Source: JACMLD01 sp044227095 (GTDB lineage: Bacteria > Bacteroidota > Bacteroidia > Chitinophagales > Chitinophagaceae). From it: a stretch of DNA of 64,000 nucleotides. Positions 16,605 to 24,915 of this stretch are shown piece after piece; the first letter of the stretch is position 1; every line of letters begins with the position of its first letter. Location: positions 2,294,001 to 2,358,000 of the forward strand of contig JBGAFV010000001.1 in NCBI GenBank assembly GCA_044227095.1, given 5' to 3'. The notes beneath the pieces are model-generated. The model was not told the origin of the DNA, did no database searches, and worked only from the letters and a program-made list of their open reading frames with translations. The position numbers and the translations under genes were made by a program.

Positions 16605-17803
16605 GGCAATGAAATTTTTCTATACCGTGCAATGCTCCTGAATAGAATAATGACAACAATAAGAAGAATACTGTTGTTCATTTCCTGCGGCAGCCATTTC
16701 CATGTTATCAATAATAATATGCTGATGATGGCTGTTATCAACCAGTAATATTTTATCCATTGCTTTTGCCTGGTAATTACAAATGCAATAACAGTGTGTG
16801 TAGGTAATGCCCATAGCAGGTTAAAATTATTTCTGCAAACATTATCTACTCTTATTATCCATAAAACCAGCATTAGTAAGCCCAGCAAACCAACAAATAA
16901 AAAGAACAAACTATCCAAAACAGCAAGTGTTTTAACAGCAATTTTATTTTTTGATAATGCCAAAACAATCATTAAAAACAATACTAGTGCAAATAAAAAT
17001 ACTGGTGTAAAAAAAGCGGTGGTTTTGGGTTGACCATCGGCCAATAAAATATTTTTTTCTTTTACCAATGTGTGATGCTGTATAGAAGCGCTGTCAAAAC
17101 CATACATCAGGTAATCGGGCAAAAACATCGTTTGCCTGTTGTTCATCACTTCGTCAAGATGATTGCCAAGCAATACATCAATAGCAAAACGGTTCCAGTC
17201 TTGCGTATTGCTTTTCATATAACTATGAATTAACTGACGGTAAGTGCTGGTTCCGGGAGAAGGCCGTATGTCTTTAAAATGAATAGAAGTATCTATATTG
17301 TTTAAAATTATATCCCTTGCACGTGTAGTACAGTTATCAGCATAAAAATGATAGGGATAATACCTGTTTTCTTTTTCCGCATTTTTCCAAAGCGCTTTAA
17401 CCAGTTTTATTTTTTCTTCGCAACTAAGGTCAAGCACCTGTTCTGTAACACTGCGGTGTTCCATTTGGTACTCTTCCATAAAATCCTGGTAGGCATATGG
17501 AGTTACAGAGTACATCATAATGCCTCTTGTAAACTTTATGTAAAACAAAGGGTCGCTATCGTCAAAAGTGCCGTAGTTAAAAACAACATCGGCTTGTTGG
17601 GCACTATCAATAAACCTTATACCTGTATGCCCCCATATAGAATAAAGATCCTGGCCGGGGCCGCAGGTTAATAAACTGATGCGCAGGTGGCAGGTATCTG
17701 TTTGCGAAAAAGATGAAAATGAAATGCTGCAAATAAAGAATAAAGCCAGGAGTTTTTTCACCAGTAAAATTTTGCGACAAGTTCGTGAAAAAACATGAGA
17801 CAC
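16601..17803 (-). CDS. DUF4105 / Lnb-like membrane protein
   Basis: 400 aa. A signal/anchor segment (about residues 16-33) is followed by a periplasmic DUF4105 domain (about 35-250) with the family motifs DLYSIWGHTGIRF and the Cys-containing YFYADNCTTRARDIIL. Then come four or so membrane segments (about 265-390). PF13387 includes the Bacteroides lipoprotein N-acyltransferase Lnb, which uses Cys/His chemistry; the visible H of WGHTGIR and C of NCTTR are plausible catalytic residues. Calling this protein an N-acyltransferase is an inference from family. Alternative start: a GTG at 17761 giving VKKLLALFF. It overlaps the alpha/beta hydrolase gene by 4 nt. Confidence 0.82.
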   Translation of the reverse strand: MSHVFSRTCRKILLVKKLLALFFICSISFSSFSQTDTCHLRISLLTCGPGQDLYSIWGHTGIRFIDSAQQADVVFNYGTFDDSDPLFYIKFTRGIMMYSVTPYAYQDFMEEYQMEHRSVTEQVLDLSCEEKIKLVKALWKNAEKENRYYPYHFYADNCTTRARDIILNNIDTSIHFKDIRPSPGTSTYRQLIHSYMKSNTQDWNRFAIDVLLGNHLDEVMNNRQTMFLPDYLMYGFDSASIQHHTLVKEKNILLADGQPKTTAFFTPVFLFALVLFLMIVLALSKNKIAVKTLAVLDSLFFLFVGLLGLLMLVLWIIRVDNVCRNNFNLLWALPTHTVIAFVITRQKQWIKYYWLITAIISILLLITWKWLPQEMNNSILLIVVIILFRSIARYRKISLP

Positions 17804-17853
17804 ACTAGTGATAAGCTAGTATTTAGTATTCAGTATTGAGTATTGAGTATATA
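17804..17853. repeat. AGTATTGAGTATT-type word repeat
   Basis: A small hairpin ACTAG/CTAGT (17804-17820) runs into repeated words AGTATTCAGTATTGAGTATTGAGTAT (17 to 26 nt long in all, through 17853). Similar inverse words (CTGAATACTAAATAC) occur at about 63741-63755. Non-coding. Confidence 0.35.
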
Positions 17854-17898
17854 GCGGCGATTTGTTTACTGATTACTAATAAACCAATCAACCAACAA

Positions 17899-19401
17899 CT
17901 ACTTCCTCGTATAATTAGGCGCTTCTTTTGTAATTTCTATATCGTGTGCATGGCTTTCTTTCATACCTGCATTGGTAATCTTAATAAATTGTGCATCGCT
18001 TTTTAATGTAGCAAGATTTCCTGCACCGCAATAACCCATACCTGCACGCAGGCCGCCTGTGTATTGCTGCACTACTTCGCTTAAATTGCCTTTATACGCC
18101 ACACGTCCTTCAATGCCCTCGGGTACAAGTTTTTTAATATCATCTTCAACATCCTGGAAGTAGCGGTCGCTGCTGCCCTGTGCCATAGCACCAATAGAAC
18201 CCATACCGCGGTATTCTTTAAATTTTCGTCCCTCGTAAATAATGGTTTCGCCGGGGCTTTCTTCTACACCCGCAAAAACACTTCCCATCATTACTGTGTC
18301 TGCACCGGCGGCAAGTGCTTTTACCATATCACCTGTATAACGTATACCACCATCCGCAATTAATGGAACGCCTTTTTGCTTTAGTGCTGAGTAAGCTTCC
18401 ATAATTGCTGTAATCTGCGGAACACCTGCACCAGCAACTATACGTGTGGTGCAAATAGAACCTGGCCCAATTCCTATTTTAACAGCATCTGCCCCCGCAT
18501 CTGCAAGAGCTTTTGCGCCTGCAGCAGTGCCTACATTGCCGGCAATTACCTGCAATTTTTTGAAATTCTTTTTTACGTTTTTTAATGCGTCAATAACACC
18601 TTTACTATGGCCATGTGCACTGTCAAGACAAACTACATCAACGCCAATCTGCTGTAATGCAGCTGCACGTTTTAGCATATCGCCGGTTATGCCAAGGGCT
18701 GCGCCAACCAGCAAACGGCCAAAGCCATCTTTTACTGCATTGGGATAGCTGCTAAGCTGCAGCATGTCTCTATAGGTAATCAATCCTACCAGTGTGTTGT
18801 CTTTTTTAACTACAGGTAGTTTCTCTATTTTGTAGGAGCGTAAAATTTTTTCTGCTTTTCTCAGATCTGTTCCTTCAGGCGCAACAATTAAATTATCTTT
18901 TGTCATTACTTCCTGCACTTTGCGTTTTTTATCCGTTTCAAAACGCAAATCCCTGTTGGTAAGAATGCCTACCAGTTTATGTGCGCCATCAACAATAGGA
19001 ATTCCGCCAATCTTATTTTCTTTCATCAACTTTAATGCATCACCAATAGTAGCTTCTACCTGCAGCGTAATTGGATCTATAATCATGGCACTTTCACTGC
19101 GTTTTACTTTACGCACCTGTTCTGCCTGTTGTTCTATGCTCATGTTTTTATGAAGGATGCCAATGCCGCCCTCGCGGGCAAGGGCAATAGCAAGATTTGC
19201 TTCTGTTACCGTGTCCATAGCAGAAGACAACATTGGTATGTTAAGCGAGATTTCTTTTGTAAGTTTTGTTTTGATACTTACTTCTCTTGGTAAAACCTGG
19301 GAATAAGAGGGGAGAAGAAGAACGTCATCGAAAGTTAAACCTTCACCAAAAAATTTTTTACTGAGATCTGATTTCTTTGCGGGGTTGTTTATTGTTGCCA
19401 T
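17899..19401 (-). CDS. guaB: Inosine-5'-monophosphate dehydrogenase
   Basis: 500 aa from the ATG at 19401. IMP to XMP oxidation, the committed step of GMP synthesis. TIM barrel with two CBS domains inserted at about residues 95-215, the catalytic Cys loop GPGSICTTR, the flap with DRYFQD, and GYCGAG near the C-terminus. An upstream ATG at 19425 is in frame but falls before the promoter box, so 19401 is preferred. A TATCTTTG box lies 3 nt upstream of this ATG, which suggests a leaderless transcript. Confidence 0.96.
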   Translation of the reverse strand: MATINNPAKKSDLSKKFFGEGLTFDDVLLLPSYSQVLPREVSIKTKLTKEISLNIPMLSSAMDTVTEANLAIALAREGGIGILHKNMSIEQQAEQVRKVKRSESAMIIDPITLQVEATIGDALKLMKENKIGGIPIVDGAHKLVGILTNRDLRFETDKKRKVQEVMTKDNLIVAPEGTDLRKAEKILRSYKIEKLPVVKKDNTLVGLITYRDMLQLSSYPNAVKDGFGRLLVGAALGITGDMLKRAAALQQIGVDVVCLDSAHGHSKGVIDALKNVKKNFKKLQVIAGNVGTAAGAKALADAGADAVKIGIGPGSICTTRIVAGAGVPQITAIMEAYSALKQKGVPLIADGGIRYTGDMVKALAAGADTVMMGSVFAGVEESPGETIIYEGRKFKEYRGMGSIGAMAQGSSDRYFQDVEDDIKKLVPEGIEGRVAYKGNLSEVVQQYTGGLRAGMGYCGAGNLATLKSDAQFIKITNAGMKESHAHDIEITKEAPNYTRK

Positions 19402-19404
19402 GTG

Positions 19405-19437
19405 CAAAGATAGCGCAGCAGGCAAATTCGTTCCAAA
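19405..19437 (-). promoter_or_regulatory. guaB promoter, box 3 nt from the start codon
   Basis: On the minus strand TTTG (19437-19434), 21-nt spacer, TATCTTTG (19412-19405), then CAC and the ATG. Both elements match the Bacteroidota consensus. Transcription starting the usual few nucleotides after the box would begin at about the start codon. Confidence 0.6.
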
Positions 19438-19537
19438 ATTATTTTTACATTTTCCATAAAACCGTTACCTGTCAAGGGTTTCAGGGGAAAATTATTTTTA
19501 ACGAGGATCTAAACAGATAAAACAATCAATTGTTTGC

Positions 19538-20641
19538 TTATACCAGTTTGTACAGTTTTCCCGGTAGTGATGCTATTATATTTTTCAGTTCCAGGTTTAA
19601 AATTGCCGCTGCTACAGCACTGCTGCTGAGGTTGCTTTTAAAACGAAGTTCATCAATAGCAACTGTTTCTTTTTCTTTTAACAGGCCTGCAATTATTTGT
19701 TCTTCATTGCTAAGTTGTATAAACATTTCCTGCTGAATTCTTTTTGGTTGTTTCTTTTTTTCTGACCAGCCAAGCAGGTTAATAATATCTGCTGCGCCAG
19801 TAAGCAATATTGCTTTGTTGTTTTGAATAAGATAATTGCAGCCGGCACTTTTGTTGTCTGTAGTCCTTCCCGGAAATGCAAATACATCCCTGTTATAGCT
19901 GTTTGCAATGTCTGCTGTAATAATGCTTCCGCCTTTTACATCAGTTTCTATAACAATTGTAGCGTCGGACATTCCCGCAACAATTCGGTTTCTTGATGGA
20001 AAATTGTGTTTGTCTGGTTTTGTTTTGCTTCTGAATTCTGTTAGCAACCCGCCGTTATGTTTTATCATATCTTTTGCCAGCAGTGTATGTTCCTGCGGAT
20101 AAATTTTATCGAGCCCATGTGCTACTACTGCAATAGTTGAAAGCGAATTTTTTAATGCAGCTTTATGAGCAATAGCATCTATACCCAATGCAAGGCCGCT
20201 AATAACAAGCACCTGTTGTTCTTTCAGATCTTCAATTAAGCTTTCTGTAAGTTGTTTGCCATATTCTGTTTTGCTCCTTGTGCCAACTACAGCAATAATT
20301 TTACTGGTATTGAGATTGGCGTTGCCCCTGTAATATAATAGTGTTGGCGGATCGTAACAGTTTAATAATCGTTGCGGATAATTTTTGTCTGTAAGAAAAA
20401 GAGGATTGATTTTATATTTTTCTATAAAAAGCAATTCTTCTTCTGCTCTTTTATAATCATCAAAAGATTTTATGCTTTCTGCCCTTACTGCGCCAATTCC
20501 TTCCAGTAATTCAAGTGAAGATTTTTTTGCTTTAAAAATTGCGGAGGGATCTTTGAAATGATCGACAAGTATTTTAGCCTGAACCGGTCCAATATTCGGC
20601 ACAAGGGTTAGGGCTATATGGTGCAAAAGATCTTTATTCAT
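19538..20641 (-). CDS. dprA: DNA-processing protein DprA
   Basis: 367 aa. Loads RecA on incoming single-stranded DNA during natural transformation. An N-terminal SAM-like region (1-75, GPVQAKILVDHF ... LEGIGAVRAESI) is followed by the Rossmann-like DprA core (about 80-285) with VVGTRSKTEYG, SGLALGIDAIAHKAAL, FPSRNRIVAGMS and GGSIITADIANSYNRDVFAFPG. A winged-helix C-terminal domain (about 300-367) reads EEQIIAGLLKEKETVAIDELRFKSNLS. All expected parts are present. No other competence gene is adjacent. Confidence 0.96.
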   Translation of the reverse strand: MNKDLLHHIALTLVPNIGPVQAKILVDHFKDPSAIFKAKKSSLELLEGIGAVRAESIKSFDDYKRAEEELLFIEKYKINPLFLTDKNYPQRLLNCYDPPTLLYYRGNANLNTSKIIAVVGTRSKTEYGKQLTESLIEDLKEQQVLVISGLALGIDAIAHKAALKNSLSTIAVVAHGLDKIYPQEHTLLAKDMIKHNGGLLTEFRSKTKPDKHNFPSRNRIVAGMSDATIVIETDVKGGSIITADIANSYNRDVFAFPGRTTDNKSAGCNYLIQNNKAILLTGAADIINLLGWSEKKKQPKRIQQEMFIQLSNEEQIIAGLLKEKETVAIDELRFKSNLSSSAVAAAILNLELKNIIASLPGKLYKLV

Positions 20642-20806
20642 TCTTCTTAGGGAAAAGGTTTATTTAAGAATGAATGTAAAGAACTTTTTTGATTGCTGAG
20701 AAGTTAAAACATATTAGAGAATTGTGAGTTATAAAAAGATTGGCCACACATTCGCAGATTGTTTTGCAACATTCTAATCTGATGCTATAAATTAATCTAA
20801 GTGTGT

Positions 20807-22765
20807 TTATTGACTAACAACCTTCAACTCAGTGCGCCTGTTTTTGGCACGGCCTTCTTCTGTTTTGTTATCGGCAATAGGAACTTTGTCGCCTAATCCC
20901 TGGAAGGAAAGCCTCCTGATGTCAATAAGTTTTGAGGTGAGGTATATTACCACCGCTCTTGCACGGTTATTGGAGAGCGTTATATTGTCTGCGGATTTTC
21001 CTGCATTATCGGTGTGACCATTTATCTGGATCTTTAATGTAGGATTATCATTCATCAGTTTTACTACATTATCCAATTCTACCTGCGATTCTGGTTTTAA
21101 TTCAAACTTGTTTACATCGAAGAAAATGTTTTTTAACACAATAGCAGCATTGGCTTCAAGTGGCTGTAATGGTATATCTATGTTATAGGTAGAATCTGGT
21201 TGTTTCTGGCTGAGTGAAAAGTTTTCGGAAAAAAATAAATAACCCTTCCTGTTTACATTAAATGCGTAGTCTTTGCCAACAGGCAATGTAATTAGGTAAT
21301 TGCCGGTTTCATCTGTTTGGGCTTTGCTGATAATTTGTTTTGTTTTAAGATCTGTAAGTTCTACTGCAGATGGAAGGCCTTTGCTGGTTTTATTGTCGTA
21401 CACTTTTCCTTTCACCCACAATGTTCTAATGGGACGAATATCGTTTCGCATTTCAAAAGTGTATAGGTCAAGTTGTCCTTTAGAGTCGGCACGGTCGCTT
21501 GCATAATAAGCAGTAGAACCATCTGCTGTTATTACAAGGCTGCCTTCATCTTCTATTGTATTTATTGGGTAACCAAGATTTTTTGGAGTACTCCATTGAC
21601 CTTTAGCGCCTTTGCGTGTTACAAATATATCACCGCCACCATAACCCTGCCATCCATTGCTTGTAAAATATAGTGTCTGATTGTCGGCATGTATAAAAGG
21701 GCAGCTTTCATCGCCAATGGTATTTATTTCGGGACCAAGGTTTTCAGGTTCGCTCCATTGGCCCCCGGGTAAAAGATGGCTTACATAAATATCACTGCCA
21801 CCATAACCTCCAAAACGCCTGCTGGTGAAATATAAATCTCTTTTATCGGGAGAAAGACTTGGTGAAGTTTCCCATTGATCTGTGTTGATGCGGTTGCCCA
21901 TATTTTCTGCGGCGCTCCATCCATCGGGCGTTAAATAAGAAATATATAAATCGCAGCTTCCATATCCTTCAGGAAAATTGCAACCAGTAAAGATTAACCA
22001 TTTTCCATCCTGAGAAATACATTGCGCACCTTCATTAAAATTTGTGTTTATGTTGCCTGCAAGTGCTTTTGCATCAGACCATGTGCCCGCATTATTATGT
22101 GTTTCAAAAAAATCTTCGTTTACCCCTCTTACCCTTCTTGTAAAAATTAATTCTTTACTGTCGATAGTTAATGAAGGAAAATATTCGGAGTAGACAGAGT
22201 TAATACTGTCGCCAAGATTATGTGGTGAAAAATGATAAACGCTATCAGGATTATTTTTTTTAAAGTCAATTGCAAACTGGTAACAACGGGTGCGATAGGC
22301 GGCTGCTTTAATACTGCTTTCGTTAAGATAACTGATTGTTTTAAATTTTTCAACGGCAGCAAGTGCTTTTTCAAATTGCCCTTTACCAGCAAGGTTAATG
22401 GAATAGGAGAGATTATATTCCATAAAATGTACACTGTCTATGCTCTGCGCTATCTCATAATTGATAATGGAACTATCGTAATTTTTTAATTCTCCATACA
22501 TTCCGGCAATAGAAAGGTATGCATCTGCAAAACGATTGTCAATTTTTACAGCCTGATGCAAGAGATTAATGCCTTCTTCCAAATCTCCGTCTGTAGCTTT
22601 TTGTAAAGCCTGACTGTACATTGCCGCTGCTTTTGGATTTACTTTATCGGGATCATATGGTTGCGCTTGTGCAATGCAAAGAGAGAGTGTAGCTAACAAT
22701 ATGGTACAAACAAATTTCAAATGGGTAGACTTTTGGCCTGTGAACAATCTATTGTTTTTATACAT
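20807..22765 (-). CDS. OmpA-family protein with TPR, PD40 propeller and carboxypeptidase-regulatory-like domain
   Basis: 652 aa. Signal peptide (cleavage near AQAQP, residue ~35), TPR repeats at about 40-150, a PD40/WD40-like propeller at about 185-430 with repeated YFTS and GSDIYVS motifs, a carboxypeptidase-regulatory-like domain at about 450-535 (KVYDNKTSKGLPSAVEL), and a C-terminal OmpA peptidoglycan-binding domain (545-652, FDVNKFELKPES ... INGHTDNAGKSADN ... LSNNRARAVVIYL). This domain order is that of PorE, a T9SS component anchoring the machine to peptidoglycan, but Chitinophagaceae have many paralogues, so PorE identity is not claimed. No lipobox cysteine is visible. A -7 box lies 53 nt upstream. 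Confidence 0.9.
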   Translation of the reverse strand: MYKNNRLFTGQKSTHLKFVCTILLATLSLCIAQAQPYDPDKVNPKAAAMYSQALQKATDGDLEEGINLLHQAVKIDNRFADAYLSIAGMYGELKNYDSSIINYEIAQSIDSVHFMEYNLSYSINLAGKGQFEKALAAVEKFKTISYLNESSIKAAAYRTRCYQFAIDFKKNNPDSVYHFSPHNLGDSINSVYSEYFPSLTIDSKELIFTRRVRGVNEDFFETHNNAGTWSDAKALAGNINTNFNEGAQCISQDGKWLIFTGCNFPEGYGSCDLYISYLTPDGWSAAENMGNRINTDQWETSPSLSPDKRDLYFTSRRFGGYGGSDIYVSHLLPGGQWSEPENLGPEINTIGDESCPFIHADNQTLYFTSNGWQGYGGGDIFVTRKGAKGQWSTPKNLGYPINTIEDEGSLVITADGSTAYYASDRADSKGQLDLYTFEMRNDIRPIRTLWVKGKVYDNKTSKGLPSAVELTDLKTKQIISKAQTDETGNYLITLPVGKDYAFNVNRKGYLFFSENFSLSQKQPDSTYNIDIPLQPLEANAAIVLKNIFFDVNKFELKPESQVELDNVVKLMNDNPTLKIQINGHTDNAGKSADNITLSNNRARAVVIYLTSKLIDIRRLSFQGLGDKVPIADNKTEEGRAKNRRTELKVVSQ

Positions 22766-22818
22766 GCAGTTCTTAGAACGCTGCGCTGCATTATTTATTC
22801 TTTTGCAGCAATGATATT

Positions 22819-22826
22819 CAAAGATA
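22819..22826 (-). promoter_or_regulatory. -7 box (TATCTTTG) of the OmpA-family gene
   Basis: Exact TAnnTTTG match on the minus strand, 53 nt before the ATG at 22765. A perfect 11-bp palindrome GTTCTTAGAAC lies between the box and the ATG, just after the start region. Confidence 0.45.
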
Positions 22827-22839
22827 GGAAAGGCTTTTT

Positions 22840-23463
22840 TTAAGGAACGTTAATGTATTTATGCAACTGCAGGCTCAGTTCCCATTGCGGGTTATCCTTA
22901 ATGTACTCGATAATTAGCGGTGTAACCACAGCAGCTTTATCCCACTCTGGCTGCAGATAAAGTTTACATGTTGGCGAAACCTGTGCTGCATATTTTTCTG
23001 CCCATGCAAAATCTGATGTATTAAAGACGACAACTTTTAACTCGTTTGCTTTTGGAACAAGTTCCGACAAAGGGGCTTTAAATTTTTTGGGCGAAAGACA
23101 AATCCAGTCCCATTCTCCGCTTAATGGAGAAGAACCAGATGTTTCAATATTGGTTTGAAAACCTTCTTTATGCAGCAAACGGGTAAGCTCATCAAGATTA
23201 TGCAAAAGAGGTTCTCCGCCTGTAATTACTGCCAGCCTGCCCGGATATTTTTTTGCCGCATCAATAATTGTGTTTATTGTTAACTGCGGATGCGCAGCAG
23301 CATCCCAGCTATCTTTTACATCGCACCATACACAGCCTACATCGCAACCACCCAGACGGATAAAGTATGCAGCTTTACCCTGGTGATAACCTTCGCCCTG
23401 TATGGTATAAAAACTTTCCATTACAGGCAGTGTTGTAATAACTGGTATATCGCTTACAAGCAT
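22840..23463 (-). CDS. queE: 7-carboxy-7-deazaguanine synthase QueE
   Basis: 207 aa radical-SAM enzyme that turns 6-carboxytetrahydropterin into CDG in the queuosine pathway. Cluster ligands are C40-x3-C44-x2-C47 (CDVGCVWC). The N-terminal FYTIQGEGYHQGKAAYFIRLGGC and VITGGEPLLHNLDEL are family hallmarks; the length is that of the short QueE form. It starts 25 nt after the end of the AraC regulator gene on the same strand, so the two may be co-transcribed although no functional link is known. Other queuosine genes are not in the window. Confidence 0.95.
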   Translation of the reverse strand: MLVSDIPVITTLPVMESFYTIQGEGYHQGKAAYFIRLGGCDVGCVWCDVKDSWDAAAHPQLTINTIIDAAKKYPGRLAVITGGEPLLHNLDELTRLLHKEGFQTNIETSGSSPLSGEWDWICLSPKKFKAPLSELVPKANELKVVVFNTSDFAWAEKYAAQVSPTCKLYLQPEWDKAAVVTPLIIEYIKDNPQWELSLQLHKYINVP

Positions 23464-23488
23464 AAAATATTCAAACTTCTTTATAGTA

Positions 23489-24364
23489 CTATACAGCTGC
23501 TGCCCTTGGCTGGTAACTGTTAGCAGTTTTTTTAAATTCTGAAGGCGTTTTTTTCACAATGTTTTTAAACACCTTATTAAAGTAAGGAACATTATTAAAA
23601 CCACATGCAAAGCAAACTTCGCCAATAGATTTGTCCTGCTGCAGCATAATGCATGCCTGTTCTATTCTATACTGATTAATAAAATCAGTAAACGTAATGT
23701 TCATTATTTTTTTAAAATAATTGCAGAAAGCCGGAACGGTTAAATGGGCTATGTCTGCAACTTTTTTTATATTGATTTCTTCCTGGAAATTTTGTTCTAC
23801 ATAATTAAATATGTTTTGCAACCTTACATGCACTTTGCGAATGGTGCTGGGCAATGTAACCTGCGAATTGAGCAATGTATGATCTTCTGCAATGGCCAGT
23901 AATTGTAAAATGCCGGTAAATTCTATGAAGCGTTCAAACGGTGGCATTTTTAGCAGCTTCACCATTTTTTTCATCACCTTTTCTTTGGTGGCTTCACCAA
24001 AACTGATTCCATAGCTCGATTTTTCGAGCAGGATATGAATATGCTTCATCTCTGGCCGCATAAGCAAAGAGGTATTGAATACTTCTTTTTTAAACTGAAC
24101 AACTACCTGCTCAATAGTGCCACGGGTGTTTAAACCAAAGCCCGAATGCGGAAGATCCGGTCCCATTAGCACCAGGTCCCCGTTTTCATAATTACTGGCG
24201 TGATTGCCAACCTGCCGGGTACCATTTCCTGCCAGAACGCAAACCAGTTCATACTCAGGGTGGTAATGGTATTGCCAGGAGTATTCGTCTGCGGGTATTT
24301 TTTCATGCAGCAACCTGAAAGAGCTACCTTCATCCTCCTGTATCAGTTCAAATTCAATTTTCAT
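23489..24364 (-). CDS. AraC-family transcriptional regulator with cupin sensor
   Basis: 291 aa. N-terminal cupin-like sensor (about 20-110) with YHPEYELVCVLAGNGTRQVG and DLVLMGPDLPHSG, a linker helix region, and a C-terminal AraC double helix-turn-helix (about 185-285) with INIKKVADIAHLTVPAFCNYFKKIMNITFTDFINQYRIEQACIML in separate helices and IGEVCFACGFNNVPYFNKVFKNIVKKTPSEFK. Divergent from susC across 551 nt, the usual position of a sugar-responsive activator of a polysaccharide-utilisation locus. That it controls susC is inference from position. queE follows 25 nt downstream. Confidence 0.92.
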   Translation of the reverse strand: MKIEFELIQEDEGSSFRLLHEKIPADEYSWQYHYHPEYELVCVLAGNGTRQVGNHASNYENGDLVLMGPDLPHSGFGLNTRGTIEQVVVQFKKEVFNTSLLMRPEMKHIHILLEKSSYGISFGEATKEKVMKKMVKLLKMPPFERFIEFTGILQLLAIAEDHTLLNSQVTLPSTIRKVHVRLQNIFNYVEQNFQEEINIKKVADIAHLTVPAFCNYFKKIMNITFTDFINQYRIEQACIMLQQDKSIGEVCFACGFNNVPYFNKVFKNIVKKTPSEFKKTANSYQPRAAAV

Positions 24365-24424
24365 TTTTGGGGCTATTAGGGTTAATTATTCAGCTACTTT
24401 TTTTTAAGTAAACAACCGTCCTGT

Positions 24425-24437
24425 ACTGTCTGACAGT
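24425..24437. promoter_or_regulatory. Perfect 13-bp palindrome in the araC-susC gap
   Basis: ACTGTC-T-GACAGT, 60 nt upstream of the AraC-type regulator's start codon. Dyad symmetry suits an operator, or a short RNA hairpin; which one cannot be told from sequence. Confidence 0.35.
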
Positions 24438-24580
24438 GTTTTTTACTTAATGCTTCATTAATAAATACCTGTACAAATCTAACTAATAACTATTAATATA
24501 GATTAAAAACAGGTTAATGCAGATGATTTTTTTATGGTATTTAATCTCCAAATTTGCGCATCCTTAATTGAAGGCTTGGT

Positions 24581-24602
24581 ATGAAAGGAGGAGAACTTTC
24601 AT
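24581..24602 (+). promoter_or_regulatory. Hairpin presenting a Shine-Dalgarno in the susC leader
   Basis: ATGAAAG (24581-24587) pairs with CTTTCAT (24596-24602); the loop GAGGAGAA completes the sequence AAAGGAGGAG. The right arm includes the first two bases of the ATG at 24601. A strong Shine-Dalgarno is rare in this phylum, so this placement looks deliberate. Confidence 0.5.
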
Positions 24603-24711
24603 GTTTTTTTTGATAATCAAGCATCAACTTAGGACGAAGTGTTGTCAAGTGTTAGGAAACCACAGTTTTTTTCTCTCTTACTGCTATATTTTATTTAGAA
24701 TTTTTTGTTAA
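24601..24711 (+). CDS. Candidate leader ORF upstream of susC
   Basis: 36 codons from ATG 24601 to TAA 24709-24711, encoding a hydrophobic/basic peptide starting MFFLIIKHQLRTKCC. It is preceded at good spacing by GGAGG (the clearest Shine-Dalgarno I saw in the window). The gap to susC is 204 nt. It may be a translated leader that controls susC, a small protein, or chance. The strong ribosome-binding site is the only real support, as peptide conservation cannot be judged here. Confidence 0.35.
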   Translation: MFFLIIKHQLRTKCCQVLGNHSFFLSYCYILFRIFC

Positions 24712-24748
24712 TGTTTAAATAAACAAGGAAATTCGTGGAATCGTGAAA

Positions 24749-24765
24749 CGTGTACAAACTACACG
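24749..24765 (+). promoter_or_regulatory. Hairpin in the susC 5' leader
   Basis: CGTGTA, loop CAAAC, TACACG: a perfect 6-bp stem. An alternative pairing of TTCGTG (24732-24737 region) with CACGAA overlaps it, so two mutually exclusive folds are possible. No T-tract follows, so it is not a simple terminator. The rest of the 24365-24915 gap shows no other gene. Confidence 0.35.
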
Positions 24766-24915
24766 AAGGATTGAAAAGAAGGATGTCAGTAAAGAGAAAT
24801 TGTTTTTTGTTCTTTGTTTTTAACCATATTATAATTTGATTGCCGTGTTAACGGTAATTGCTTTATATATAGATCACCAGACATATACTATTGCTTAACT
24901 AAAAACTATTGCCGT

